Source of the DNA: Bacillota bacterium
Lineage (GTDB): Bacteria; Bacillota; Clostridia; Oscillospirales; Ruminococcaceae
Length of the DNA: 5,527 nt
Assembly (NCBI GenBank): GCA_023394255.1
Contig: JAEXAZ010000108.1
Span: forward strand, 1-5,527
Direction: 5' to 3'
How positions within the stretch are numbered: the first letter of the stretch is position 1; every line of letters starts with the position of its first letter. This document shows, piece after piece, positions 1 to 5,527 of the stretch. Under the pieces are notes generated by a model. That model saw nothing but the letters and a program-made list of their open reading frames with translations, was not told the origin of the DNA and ran no database searches. Made by a program: the position numbers and the translations under genes.

Positions 1-2
1 GT

Positions 3-185
3 ATCGCGTTTGTCATGCATGGGGGAACGATTATGGCGGTTCTCGAGCGGTTCGCCGTTCCCGCGAAGCCGTTTTATGACTGGCAGATTGAGAACCTCGG
101 CTGCTGGAAAGCAAAGGCGTCCGAACCGGAATGGGCGGTGCGGCAGATACTGACAGATTTGGAACGATTTGATGCGGGGGAATGA
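3..185 (+). CDS. cobC: Histidine phosphatase family protein, C-terminal fragment (probable alpha-ribazole phosphatase CobC)
   Basis: Only the last 60 codons are present; the gene starts before the window, and the open frame runs to TGA at 183-185. The fragment begins IAFVMHGGTIMAVLERF, which matches the second conserved histidine motif (V-x-H-G-G-x-I) of the phosphoglycerate-mutase-like histidine phosphatases. The phosphohistidine motif (RHG) near the N-terminus would be off the window. In a B12 operon such a protein is usually CobC, which removes phosphate from alpha-ribazole 5'-phosphate or adenosylcobalamin 5'-phosphate late in nucleotide-loop assembly. The stop lies 3 bases before cbiB, so the two genes are co-transcribed. 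The family is seen in the sequence. The specific CobC role is inferred from context, since GpmB-like and other phosphatases share this motif. Confidence 0.75.
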   Translation: MAFVMHGGTIMAVLERFAVPAKPFYDWQIENLGCWKAKASEPEWAVRQILTDLERFDAGE

Positions 186-188
186 GCA

Positions 189-1163
189 ATGTTTTATGCG
201 GTTTCGGCGGTAGTGCTGGGCTTTTTGCTGGATCTGGCCCTTGGCGATCCGCACTGGCTGCCGCACCCGGTCCGGCTGATCGGCTGGCTGATTGCCCGCC
301 TGGAACAGCTGGTTCGCGCGGCGCTGCCTAAAACGCCGCGTGGGGAGCTTCTGGGCGGCGTCCTGTTGACAGCGGTTGTAGTGGGCCTGTCCGGAGGCGT
401 CAGCTGGTGGGTTCTCCATATTACCGCTGTTTATCTGGGCAGTTTGCCCGCGTATCTGCTCGAAGCGGTGATGTGCTACCAGCTGATTGCCGTCAAATCG
501 CTGAAAACGGAAAGCATGAAGGTCTGCCGGGAACTGCAAAAAGGCGACCTTGCTTCCGCGCGAATCGCGGTTTCTATGATCGTGGGGCGGGACACGGAAA
601 AACTATCCCCGGCGGGGGTCGCCAAAGCGGCGGTAGAGACTGTGGCGGAAAACGCCTCGGACGGCGTCGCCGCGCCTCTGTTTTATCTTTTGATCGGGGG
701 GGCTCCGCTTGGTTTCTGCTATAAAGCGGTCAACACACTGGATTCTATGATCGGCTACCGCAATGAGCGGTATCTCTCTTTCGGGAAGTTTACGGCGAAA
801 CTGGATGACGCGGCGAATTTTATCCCTGCGCGCCTGTGCGCGCTGCTGATGATTGCCGCCGCGTTTTTTACCGGGCTGGACGGCCTGGGAGCATTCCGTA
901 TCTGGAAGCGCGACCGGAAAAACCATAAAAGCCCCAACAGCGCTCAGACCGAAGCGGCATGTGCCGGGGCGCTTGGCGTTCAGCTTGCGGGCAATGCCTT
1001 TTACGGCGGTGTCCTGTTTGAAAAGCCGACCATCGGGGACGCGCTGCGCATGGCGGTTCCGAATGACATCAGGCTCGCCAACCGGCTGATGGTTGTTACC
1101 TCCCTGCTGGCGCTTACCTTTTTTTCCCTGCTGAAGCTGTTGATTATTTTTCTTTTGCACTGA
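189..1163 (+). CDS. cbiB: Adenosylcobinamide-phosphate synthase CbiB
   Basis: Integral membrane enzyme, 324 residues (the family is usually about 310-330). It joins adenosylcobyric acid to (R)-1-amino-2-propanol phosphate to give adenosylcobinamide phosphate. Family signatures run the whole length: LGDPHWLPHPVRLIG at 18-32, VGRDTEKL at 132-139, AAVETVAENASDGVAAP at 147-163, KAVNTLDSMIGYRNERY at 179-195, GKFTAKLDDAANFIPARL at 199-216 and NHKSPNSAQTEAACAGALG at 245-263. Hydrophobic segments lie near residues 1-17, 55-82, 84-103, 161-177, 214-232 and 300-323, as expected for a polytopic membrane protein. The ATG at 189 is preceded by GGGGGA (176-181) with 7 bases of spacing. An ATG at 182 is in another frame. 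The gene appears intact and follows the phosphatase gene by 3 bases. The next gene, cobD, supplies the aminopropanol phosphate that CbiB uses. Confidence 0.96.
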   Translation: MFYAVSAVVLGFLLDLALGDPHWLPHPVRLIGWLIARLEQLVRAALPKTPRGELLGGVLLTAVVVGLSGGVSWWVLHITAVYLGSLPAYLLEAVMCYQLIAVKSLKTESMKVCRELQKGDLASARIAVSMIVGRDTEKLSPAGVAKAAVETVAENASDGVAAPLFYLLIGGAPLGFCYKAVNTLDSMIGYRNERYLSFGKFTAKLDDAANFIPARLCALLMIAAAFFTGLDGLGAFRIWKRDRKNHKSPNSAQTEAACAGALGVQLAGNAFYGGVLFEKPTIGDALRMAVPNDIRLANRLMVVTSLLALTFFSLLKLLIIFLLH

Positions 1164-1175
1164 TAGGAGAGTATT

Positions 1176-2234
1176 ATGACCGATTTCGCCCACGGCGGAG
1201 ATAGTTACGCTTATCCCGATGACCTGCTTGATTTTTCCGCCAATGTCAGCCCGCTGGGGCTTCCTGACAGCGTAAAATCCGCGCTGGCGGCTTCTATTGA
1301 CAGCTGGTCGGGATATCCCGACCCCTATTGCCGGAAACTGAAAGCCGCGATTGCCGAACACCATAGCATTCCGGAAGCGTCTATTACCTGCGGCAACGGA
1401 GCGGCGGAATTGATCTACAAGGTAGTGCGGGTGCTGAACCCCCGCCGCGCTCTGGTCACCGCGCCGTCCTTTTCCGAATACCGGCAGGCGCTTTCCCTGA
1501 CGGGATGCGGGATTCTTGATTTTTTTCTGGATGCGAGGGACGGCTTTTGCGTGACGGAGAAGCTGCTTGACGTGCTGAACCCGCCGCTGGAACTGCTGAT
1601 TTTATGCAATCCCAATAATCCCACAGGGCAGACGATGGAACCGGGCCTGCTGGACAAAATCATCAAAACATGCGCCGAGAAAAAAATCCGCATTTTGCTG
1701 GACGAATGTTTTATTCCGTTTTTGGAGGATGCGGACGCACATACGAAAATCCCCCTGCTTTCGGAATATCCGAATCTGCTCATTCTGCGGGCGTTCACAA
1801 AATTCTATGGGATGGCGGGCCTGCGTCTGGGATACCTGCTGTGTTCCGACGGCGCGCTGCTCGGGAGGATTTCGGCCTGCGGGCAGCCGTGGAGCGTTTC
1901 GGCCCCGGCACAGATCGCGGGCGTGGCGGCGCTGGCCGATACGGAATATGCGCAGAGGCTCCGGCATGTGATCGGAAAGGAGCGCGCCTATCTGACCGGC
2001 GCCTTCAAACAACTGGGGCTGCGCGTGATCGGTTCTCAGGCAAATTATCTGTTCTTTCAATGTCATGGAATGACCGATTTAAAAGAGCGGCTGCTGAAAG
2101 ACAGAATCCTGATCCGTTCCTGCGGGAACTATCTTGGGCTGGATCGGGATTTTTACAGGGTGTCAGTCCGGACGCACGAGGAGAATCAGCGGCTGGCAGA
2201 GGCTGTTGCGGGAATCATCGGAGAGGAGGGGTAA
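1176..2234 (+). CDS. cobD: L-threonine-O-3-phosphate decarboxylase CobD (PLP-dependent)
   Basis: 352-residue class I/II fold-type I PLP enzyme, close in length to Salmonella CobD (about 364). It decarboxylates L-threonine phosphate to (R)-1-amino-2-propanol phosphate, the linker that CbiB attaches. Visible motifs: HGGD at 6-9 and DFSANVSPLG at 19-28 (N-terminal signature shared with CobD), GNGAAELIY at 73-81 (cofactor phosphate region), NPNNPTG at 145-151, LLDECFIPF at 174-182 with the Asp that contacts the pyridine nitrogen, TKFYGMAGLRLGY at 208-220 with the Schiff-base lysine K209, and RVSVRTHEEN at 328-337 with the likely carboxylate-binding R332. The start ATG has AGGAGA at 1165-1170 with 5 bases of spacing. 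The closest alternative is histidinol-phosphate aminotransferase (HisC), which is homologous. The HGGD and TKFY motifs and the position between cbiB and cbiP favour CobD. No extra C-terminal domain is present. Confidence 0.93.
   Translation: MTDFAHGGDSYAYPDDLLDFSANVSPLGLPDSVKSALAASIDSWSGYPDPYCRKLKAAIAEHHSIPEASITCGNGAAELIYKVVRVLNPRRALVTAPSFSEYRQALSLTGCGILDFFLDARDGFCVTEKLLDVLNPPLELLILCNPNNPTGQTMEPGLLDKIIKTCAEKKIRILLDECFIPFLEDADAHTKIPLLSEYPNLLILRAFTKFYGMAGLRLGYLLCSDGALLGRISACGQPWSVSAPAQIAGVAALADTEYAQRLRHVIGKERAYLTGAFKQLGLRVIGSQANYLFFQCHGMTDLKERLLKDRILIRSCGNYLGLDRDFYRVSVRTHEENQRLAEAVAGIIGEEG
2221..2231 (+). promoter_or_regulatory. Ribosome binding site that fixes the cbiP start
   Basis: The purine run GAGAGGAGGGG lies inside the last codons of cobD, 5 bases before the ATG at 2237. 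The cbiP frame stays open upstream as far as an ATG at 1670, but that stretch overlaps cobD. This strong Shine-Dalgarno site, together with the fact that the family N-terminus begins right at MAKTIMVQGT, places the true start at 2237. Confidence 0.85.
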
Positions 2235-2236
2235 AA

Positions 2237-3733
2237 ATGGCAAAAACCATTATGGTGCAGGGGACGATGTCCAATGCCGGGAAAAGCCTGCTGACGGCGG
2301 CGCTCTGCCGGATTTTCCGGCAGGACGGCTATTCGGTTGCCCCGTTTAAATCGCAGAACATGGCGCTGAACTCCTACATTACGCGCGAGGGGCTTGAAAT
2401 GGGACGCGCGCAGGTCATGCAGGCGCAGGCGGCCGGAATCGAACCGTCTGTGCGGATGAACCCGATTCTGCTCAAGCCGTCCAGTGACACCGGTTCGCAG
2501 GTCATTGTAAACGGCGAAGTGCTGGGGAACATGAGCGCCGCCGAGTATTTTCAGATGAAAGGCAGCCTCGTCCCGCAGATCATGCGGGCGTTTGACAGCC
2601 TTGCGGAGCAATATGAGATCCTTGTGCTTGAGGGGGCGGGAAGCCCGGCGGAAATCAATCTGAAAAGCGACGATATCGTCAATATGGGGATGGCAAAGCT
2701 TGCCAAAGCGCCGGTTTTGCTCGCGGGGGATATTGACCGCGGGGGCGTTTTCGCGTCCCTGGCCGGTACCATGATGCTGCTGGAACCGGACGAGCGCGCG
2801 ATGGTGAAGGGGCTGGTAATCAATAAGTTTCGCGGGGACAAGGCGATCTTGCAGCCCGGGCTGGACATGATTGCAAAGATTACCGGCGTGCCTGTCGTGG
2901 GAGTCGTCCCATATCTGCATCTGGATATTGACGACGAAGACAGCCTTTCCGAGCGTTTGGAGAGAACCGGCTCTTCGGGGCTGGTGGACATCGCGGTGAT
3001 CCGGCTGCCAAGGCTTTCGAATTTCACGGATTTTAACGCGCTTTCCGCAATCAAGGGGGTTTCCGTGCGCTATATAAAAACGGTTTCCGCTTTAAAATCG
3101 CCGGATTTGATTATCCTGCCCGGCACAAAAAATACGATGGAAGACCTGATATGGCTGCGCCAGTGCGGGCTGGAATCCGCAATTCAGAAATTCGCGGCGG
3201 CGGGCGGCGCGGTGTTTGGCATCTGCGGCGGCTTCCAAATGCTTGGGGAGACCCTCAGCGACCCGGAACATGTGGAACACGGGGGCAGCATGAGGGGCAT
3301 GGGGCTGCTTCCGGTTGCAACCGTTTTTGAACCGCAGAAAACCCGCACCAGAGTGACTGGCTGGTTCGGGAAGGTGGAAGGGATCCTCAAAGGGCTTACG
3401 GGAGTCCCGATTGAAGGATATGAAATCCACATGGGCAGGACAGAATCCGCCGACGCAATCAACAGCCTGCTGACCGAGGACGGCGAAACCAAACGGGACG
3501 GTGCGGCTTCCGGCAGTATCTACGGAAGCTATGTGCATGGGATTTTTGACCGCCCGGAGAGCGCAAAGGCCCTGGTAATTGCCCTCTGTCAGGCAAAAGG
3601 GGTAGATTGCGGCAGCCTTGAAACCTTTGACCCGGTTGCTTACAGGGAACAGCAGTACGACCTGCTCGCGCAGTCTGTGCGGGAAAGCCTGGATATGAAA
3701 AGAATCTATGAGATTTTGGAGGCGGGTATATGA
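2237..3733 (+). CDS. cbiP: Cobyric acid synthase CbiP (CobQ type, glutamine-hydrolysing)
   Basis: 498 residues (family about 480-510). It amidates side chains b, d, e and g of adenosylcobyrinic acid a,c-diamide in four ATP- and glutamine-dependent steps, giving adenosylcobyric acid. The N-terminal dethiobiotin-synthetase-like ATPase half shows the P-loop GTMSNAGKS (9-17), KSQNMALNSY (38-47), PILLKPSSDTGSQVIVNG (76-93), LEGAGSPAEINL (131-142) and AGDIDRGGVFASL (164-176). The C-terminal class I glutamine amidotransferase half shows LPGTKNTMEDL (294-304), the nucleophile elbow FGICGGFQMLG with C330 (327-337), GYEIHMGRT (394-402) and SYVHGIFD with the catalytic H434 (431-438). All key residues are present. 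It starts 2 bases after cobD and its stop overlaps the cobO start. The next gene product, CobO, makes its adenosylated substrate. Confidence 0.96.
   Translation: MAKTIMVQGTMSNAGKSLLTAALCRIFRQDGYSVAPFKSQNMALNSYITREGLEMGRAQVMQAQAAGIEPSVRMNPILLKPSSDTGSQVIVNGEVLGNMSAAEYFQMKGSLVPQIMRAFDSLAEQYEILVLEGAGSPAEINLKSDDIVNMGMAKLAKAPVLLAGDIDRGGVFASLAGTMMLLEPDERAMVKGLVINKFRGDKAILQPGLDMIAKITGVPVVGVVPYLHLDIDDEDSLSERLERTGSSGLVDIAVIRLPRLSNFTDFNALSAIKGVSVRYIKTVSALKSPDLIILPGTKNTMEDLIWLRQCGLESAIQKFAAAGGAVFGICGGFQMLGETLSDPEHVEHGGSMRGMGLLPVATVFEPQKTRTRVTGWFGKVEGILKGLTGVPIEGYEIHMGRTESADAINSLLTEDGETKRDGAASGSIYGSYVHGIFDRPESAKALVIALCQAKGVDCGSLETFDPVAYREQQYDLLAQSVRESLDMKRIYEILEAGI
3730..3733 (+). other. ATGA stop-start overlap between cbiP and cobO
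   Basis: The cobO ATG (3730-3732) shares bases with the cbiP TGA (3731-3733). A GGAGG Shine-Dalgarno at 3718-3722 lies 7 bases upstream, inside the cbiP coding end. This arrangement is typical of translational coupling by terminating ribosomes. The overlap is directly seen; coupling itself is inferred. Confidence 0.85.
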
Positions 3734-4257
3734 ATCAGGGGCTTACACATGTCTACTGCGGAGACGGGAAAGGGAAGACAACCGCGGCGATCGGGCTCGC
3801 CGTCCGCGCCGCGGGGTGCGGAAAACAGGTACTCATTGTGCAGTTCCTGAAAGGGCAGGAAACGGGGGAACTCCAATCCCTTGCGCGGATTCCTGCAATT
3901 ACTGTTTTGCGGGGAAAGGCAAGCAGCAAATTTACCTTTCAGATGGACGAACGGGAGCTGCAGCAGACCTACGACCTCAACTCCAAAAATCTGCTGACAG
4001 CGGTGGAAACAGCGCGGGAAGGCAAATGCGACCTGCTGATCCTGGACGAAATCCTCGGGGCTTTAAGCTGTGATTTGATTGACAGCGATCTTCTGCGCAG
4101 TCTGGTTGAGCAAAAGCCGGAAGCGCTGGAGCTTGTTCTGACCGGGCGGAATCCCCCCGGGTGGCTGCTTGACCGCGCGGATTATGTCACTGAAATGGTG
4201 AAGCGCAAACATCCGTTTGATCAGGGGATACCGGCGCGTAAAGGAATTGAACTGTAA
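3730..4257 (+). CDS. cobO: Corrinoid adenosyltransferase (CobO/CobA/BtuR type)
   Basis: 175 residues. It transfers the 5'-deoxyadenosyl group of ATP to cob(I)yrinic acid a,c-diamide or related corrinoids. The P-loop GDGKGKTT is at 11-18, followed by VQFLKG (37-42), the acidic LLILDEIL (102-109), VLTGR (136-140) and the C-terminal KRKHPFDQGIPARKGIE (158-174), all typical of the CobA/CobO family. Compared with Salmonella CobA (196 residues), it lacks most of the N-terminal extension before the P-loop, which is usual in short Firmicutes versions. The segment SKFTFQMDE (66-74) lines up with the GFTW segment of Salmonella CobA, so F68 matches Phe91 while F70 stands where Trp93 is. PduO and EutT are unrelated adenosyltransferases and do not fit this sequence. 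Its start overlaps the cbiP stop by 4 bases. CobO adenosylates the substrate used by CbiP. Confidence 0.94.
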   Translation: MNQGLTHVYCGDGKGKTTAAIGLAVRAAGCGKQVLIVQFLKGQETGELQSLARIPAITVLRGKASSKFTFQMDERELQQTYDLNSKNLLTAVETAREGKCDLLILDEILGALSCDLIDSDLLRSLVEQKPEALELVLTGRNPPGWLLDRADYVTEMVKRKHPFDQGIPARKGIEL

Positions 4258-4271
4258 AGGGGAATTGTACC

Positions 4272-4937
4272 ATGAAGGTGCAGCTGCAAAATGTGCTTCC
4301 GGCCGATATCGAACGGCGCAGTATGGAAATCATCGGGGAGCTTCTCCGCGAGCGGGATATTGCGCTCGACCCGGCGCTGGAGCCGGTAATCAAGCGGGTC
4401 ATCCATACGACAGCCGATTTTGATTATGTAGAGAACCTTATTTTTTCACAGGATGCTGTAAAAAAGGCGCAGAAAGCCATCCGTGAGGGCGCTTCAATTG
4501 TAACGGACACGCAGATGGCGAAGTCCGGAATCAATAAGAAGGAGCTTGCACGCTATGGGGGAGAAGTGCTCTGCTTTATGTCGGACGAAGATGTTGCCGC
4601 CGCTGCCAGGCAAAACGGGACGACAAGGGCCACCGCCAGCATGGACAAAGCCCTTTCTGTTGAGCGGCCGCTGATTTTTGCAATTGGGAATGCTCCGACA
4701 GCGCTTGTCAGGCTGTATGAACTGGTTCAGGAAAAAAAGCTGTTTCCGGAGCTGATTGTTGGAGTGCCGGTCGGCTTTGTCAATGTCGTGGAGTCCAAGG
4801 AACTGATTCTGCGGACATCCGTACCCCATATCGTGGCGCGCGGGCGCAAGGGCGGCAGCAATGTCGCGGCGGCAATCATGAACGCGATTTTATATAGCAT
4901 GCAATCGGAAAAGCCGGTGTACAGTCTGTTGAAATAG
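4272..4937 (+). CDS. cbiC: Cobalt-precorrin-8 methylmutase CbiC (precorrin-8X methylmutase, CobH family)
   Basis: 221 residues (family about 200-225). It moves the methyl group from C-11 to C-12 of (cobalt-)precorrin-8 to make cobyrinic acid, the last ring rearrangement. KRVIHTTADFDY at 41-52 carries the catalytic histidine H45, which matches His43 of CobH. Other conserved blocks are VTDTQMAKSGI (77-87), TRATASMD (118-125), FAIGNAPTAL (136-145), ELIVGVPVGFVNVVESKE (160-177) and GRKGGSNVAAAIMNAIL (191-207). The start ATG is preceded by AAGGGGAA (4257-4264), 14 bases after the cobO stop. I chose the name cbiC over cobH because the other genes are of the anaerobic cbi type, but the enzyme alone does not distinguish the two routes. 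It is the last gene of the operon, about 60 bases before a strong terminator. An upper-pathway enzyme is thus placed after lower-pathway genes. Confidence 0.95.
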   Translation: MKVQLQNVLPADIERRSMEIIGELLRERDIALDPALEPVIKRVIHTTADFDYVENLIFSQDAVKKAQKAIREGASIVTDTQMAKSGINKKELARYGGEVLCFMSDEDVAAAARQNGTTRATASMDKALSVERPLIFAIGNAPTALVRLYELVQEKKLFPELIVGVPVGFVNVVESKELILRTSVPHIVARGRKGGSNVAAAIMNAILYSMQSEKPVYSLLK

Positions 4938-4999
4938 AATAGCAGAGCGGGCTGGGAATTCCGTGCCATATGTCCGCTCCCCTTTTCCCATATCAGCAC

Positions 5000-5037
5000 A
5001 AAAAGATGGCAGACACTTTCGGGTCTGCCATCTTTTT
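5000..5037. terminator. Bidirectional intrinsic terminator between convergent genes
   Basis: The arm AAAAAGATGGCAGAC (5000-5014) is perfectly complementary to GTCTGCCATCTTTTT (5023-5037), with the 8-base loop ACTTTCGG between them. On the + strand, a 10-bp mixed stem is followed by TTTTT, which ends the cobalamin operon 62 bases after the cbiC stop. On the - strand, the A-run becomes TTTTT after the same stem, so it can also end the BclB-like transcript about 90 bases past its stop. The structure is seen directly; function in both directions is inferred from the symmetry and the convergent genes. Confidence 0.92.
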
Positions 5038-5084
5038 CCATTTTATAGTGGAGAAGGGAGTCTTTATTTTCATCCGCGGCAGCG

Positions 5085-5100
5085 CCGGCCATGCGGCCGG
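5085..5100. other. Short GC-only hairpin downstream of the BclB-like gene
   Basis: CCGGCC (5085-5090) and GGCCGG (5095-5100) form a 6-bp stem around ATGC. It lies between the stop of the - strand gene and the bidirectional terminator. No T-run follows on either strand, so it is not a terminator by itself. It could stabilise the 3' end of the - strand transcript, or it could be chance in GC-rich DNA. Confidence 0.3.
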
Positions 5101-5126
5101 ACAACTGATTTAGATTCAGAAGATCA

Positions 5127-5527
5127 TCAACTGATTGCAAGTCCTGCACTGGCATAGCCTGCGATTGTGGTGGCAATGTCGATGCCGGCCGTTACACTTG
5201 CGGAGAATACAAGCAGCAAGCGGGTTTCTGTGGTGACAGGAATTGAAAGACCGGTCGTGGAACCGCTGCTGATCGTACCAATGGCGAGAATGCCGGTAAG
5301 AGGCGGCGCAAGGGTAACCACAGCACCCGGGATGGGAGTAAATACATTGTCAGGTGTTGTTGAGCTGTAAAGCTGGGCGGTAATGGTAACGGTCGAGCCC
5401 ACAAGCGTCAAGGCGGCGGTCGTGCTGAAATATGCTGCCATCGACGTGATGGTGCCGTCCTCGGGCATGGAAAATGCGTAGTTGGTAAGCGTTGTGGTGT
5501 CGATTGGCCCGCCTACCGCACTTACAG
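5127..5527 (-). CDS. BclB-like (collagen-like/exosporium family) surface protein, C-terminal domain, partial
   Basis: The last 132 codons are present, with the stop TGA read from 5129 to 5127. The frame is still open at the window edge, so the N-terminal part is missing. The sequence resembles the C-terminal domain of BclB-type exosporium proteins: GGPIDTTTLTNYAFSMPEDG (5-24), TITSMAAYFSTT (25-36), VGSTVTITAQLYSSTTPDN (42-60), FTPIPGAVVTLAP (62-74), TRLLLVFSAS (101-110) and a terminal AGYASAGLAIS (122-132). About 31% of residues are Ser or Thr. There is no Cys or Lys and a single Arg, which suits an extracellular beta-rich domain. In this family the domain commonly follows long Gly-X-Y collagen-like repeats and sits on the spore or cell surface, so such repeats are expected to the right of the window but are not seen. 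The Met at 5466-5468 is internal, because family-like sequence continues upstream of it. The gene converges on the B12 operon and has no evident functional link to it. Confidence 0.8.
   Translation of the reverse strand, partial: VSAVGGPIDTTTLTNYAFSMPEDGTITSMAAYFSTTAALTLVGSTVTITAQLYSSTTPDNVFTPIPGAVVTLAPPLTGILAIGTISSGSTTGLSIPVTTETRLLLVFSASVTAGIDIATTIAGYASAGLAIS

Noticed and set aside
1..188. Cobalamin riboswitch or promoter ahead of cbiB
   Set aside because: The region is fully coding for the phosphatase C-terminus, with a 3-base gap to cbiB. No room or B12-box-like element was seen; any riboswitch must lie further upstream.
603..1364. 253-codon open frame on the - strand over cbiB and cobD
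   Set aside because: It is antisense to two conserved genes, rich in Arg/Gln/Gly as expected of a GC-bias shadow, and has no recognisable motif.
1670..2236. In-frame 189-codon N-terminal extension of cbiP
   Set aside because: It overlaps the well-conserved cobD gene in another frame, has Arg/Gly-rich shadow composition, and the CbiP family starts at the P-loop just after 2237, behind a strong ribosome binding site.
2186..2920. 244-codon open frame on the - strand over cbiP
   Set aside because: His/Arg-rich shadow of the conserved ATPase half of cbiP, with no domain or operon context.
4938..4999. Palindromes GGAATTCC and CCATATG between cbiC and the terminator, as possible operator sites
   Set aside because: They are short, isolated palindromes expected by chance, with no promoter nearby and lying downstream of both convergent genes.
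4963..5157. 64-codon + strand frame downstream of cbiC
   Set aside because: It has no ribosome binding site, crosses the terminator hairpin and runs into the opposite-strand coding region.
4727..5176. 149-codon - strand frame covering the cbiC end, the terminator and the end of the BclB-like gene
   Set aside because: It would have to read through the terminator and overlaps two better-supported genes; it has no recognisable motif.
5127..5468. Met at 5466-5468 as the start of a complete 113-residue protein on the - strand
   Set aside because: The frame continues upstream with family-like sequence (GGPIDTTTLTNYAFS), so this Met is internal and the gene is truncated by the window.

Overview
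The window holds the 3' part of a cobalamin (coenzyme B12) biosynthesis operon on the + strand. It converges on the 3' end of a spore-surface-like protein gene on the - strand. The likely source is a moderately GC-rich anaerobic, spore-forming member of the Clostridia (Oscillospiraceae/Ruminococcaceae-like). This rests on the cbi-type gene set, the strong GGAGG-type ribosome binding sites, the clostridial flavour of the proteins, and a BclB/exosporium-type domain at the right edge. Genus and species cannot be read from the sequence.

Layout: (1) 3-185 +, the C-terminal 60 residues of a histidine-phosphatase protein, probably the alpha-ribazole phosphatase CobC; (2) 189-1163 +, cbiB; (3) 1176-2234 +, cobD; (4) 2237-3733 +, cbiP; (5) 3730-4257 +, cobO/cobA; (6) 4272-4937 +, cbiC; (7) 4938-5126, a 189-base intergenic region with a perfect 15-bp stem terminator that can act in both directions; (8) 5127-5527 -, the C-terminal domain of a BclB-like (collagen-like/exosporium family) protein that runs off the window.

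The six operon genes are separated by 3, 12, 2, -4 and 14 bases, so they are almost certainly one transcript and partly translationally coupled. Read from 3' to 5' they follow the order of the pathway. CbiC finishes the corrin ring rearrangement, and CobO adenosylates the cobalt. CbiP amidates to adenosylcobyric acid, CobD makes aminopropanol phosphate, and CbiB attaches it. CobC would then act at the nucleotide-loop stage. No promoter or cobalamin riboswitch is visible, so both presumably lie upstream. The remaining corrin-ring genes (cbiA, D, E, T, F, G, H, J, K/X) and cobU/S/T are not in the window. The operon ends at cbiC.

The B12 genes are ordinary, intact family members and I found no evidence of a new system in them. 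The points most worth a second look are the truncated BclB-like gene at the right edge, the shared convergent terminator, the pathway-mirrored gene order, and a Trp-to-Phe difference at a key corrinoid-binding position of the adenosyltransferase.
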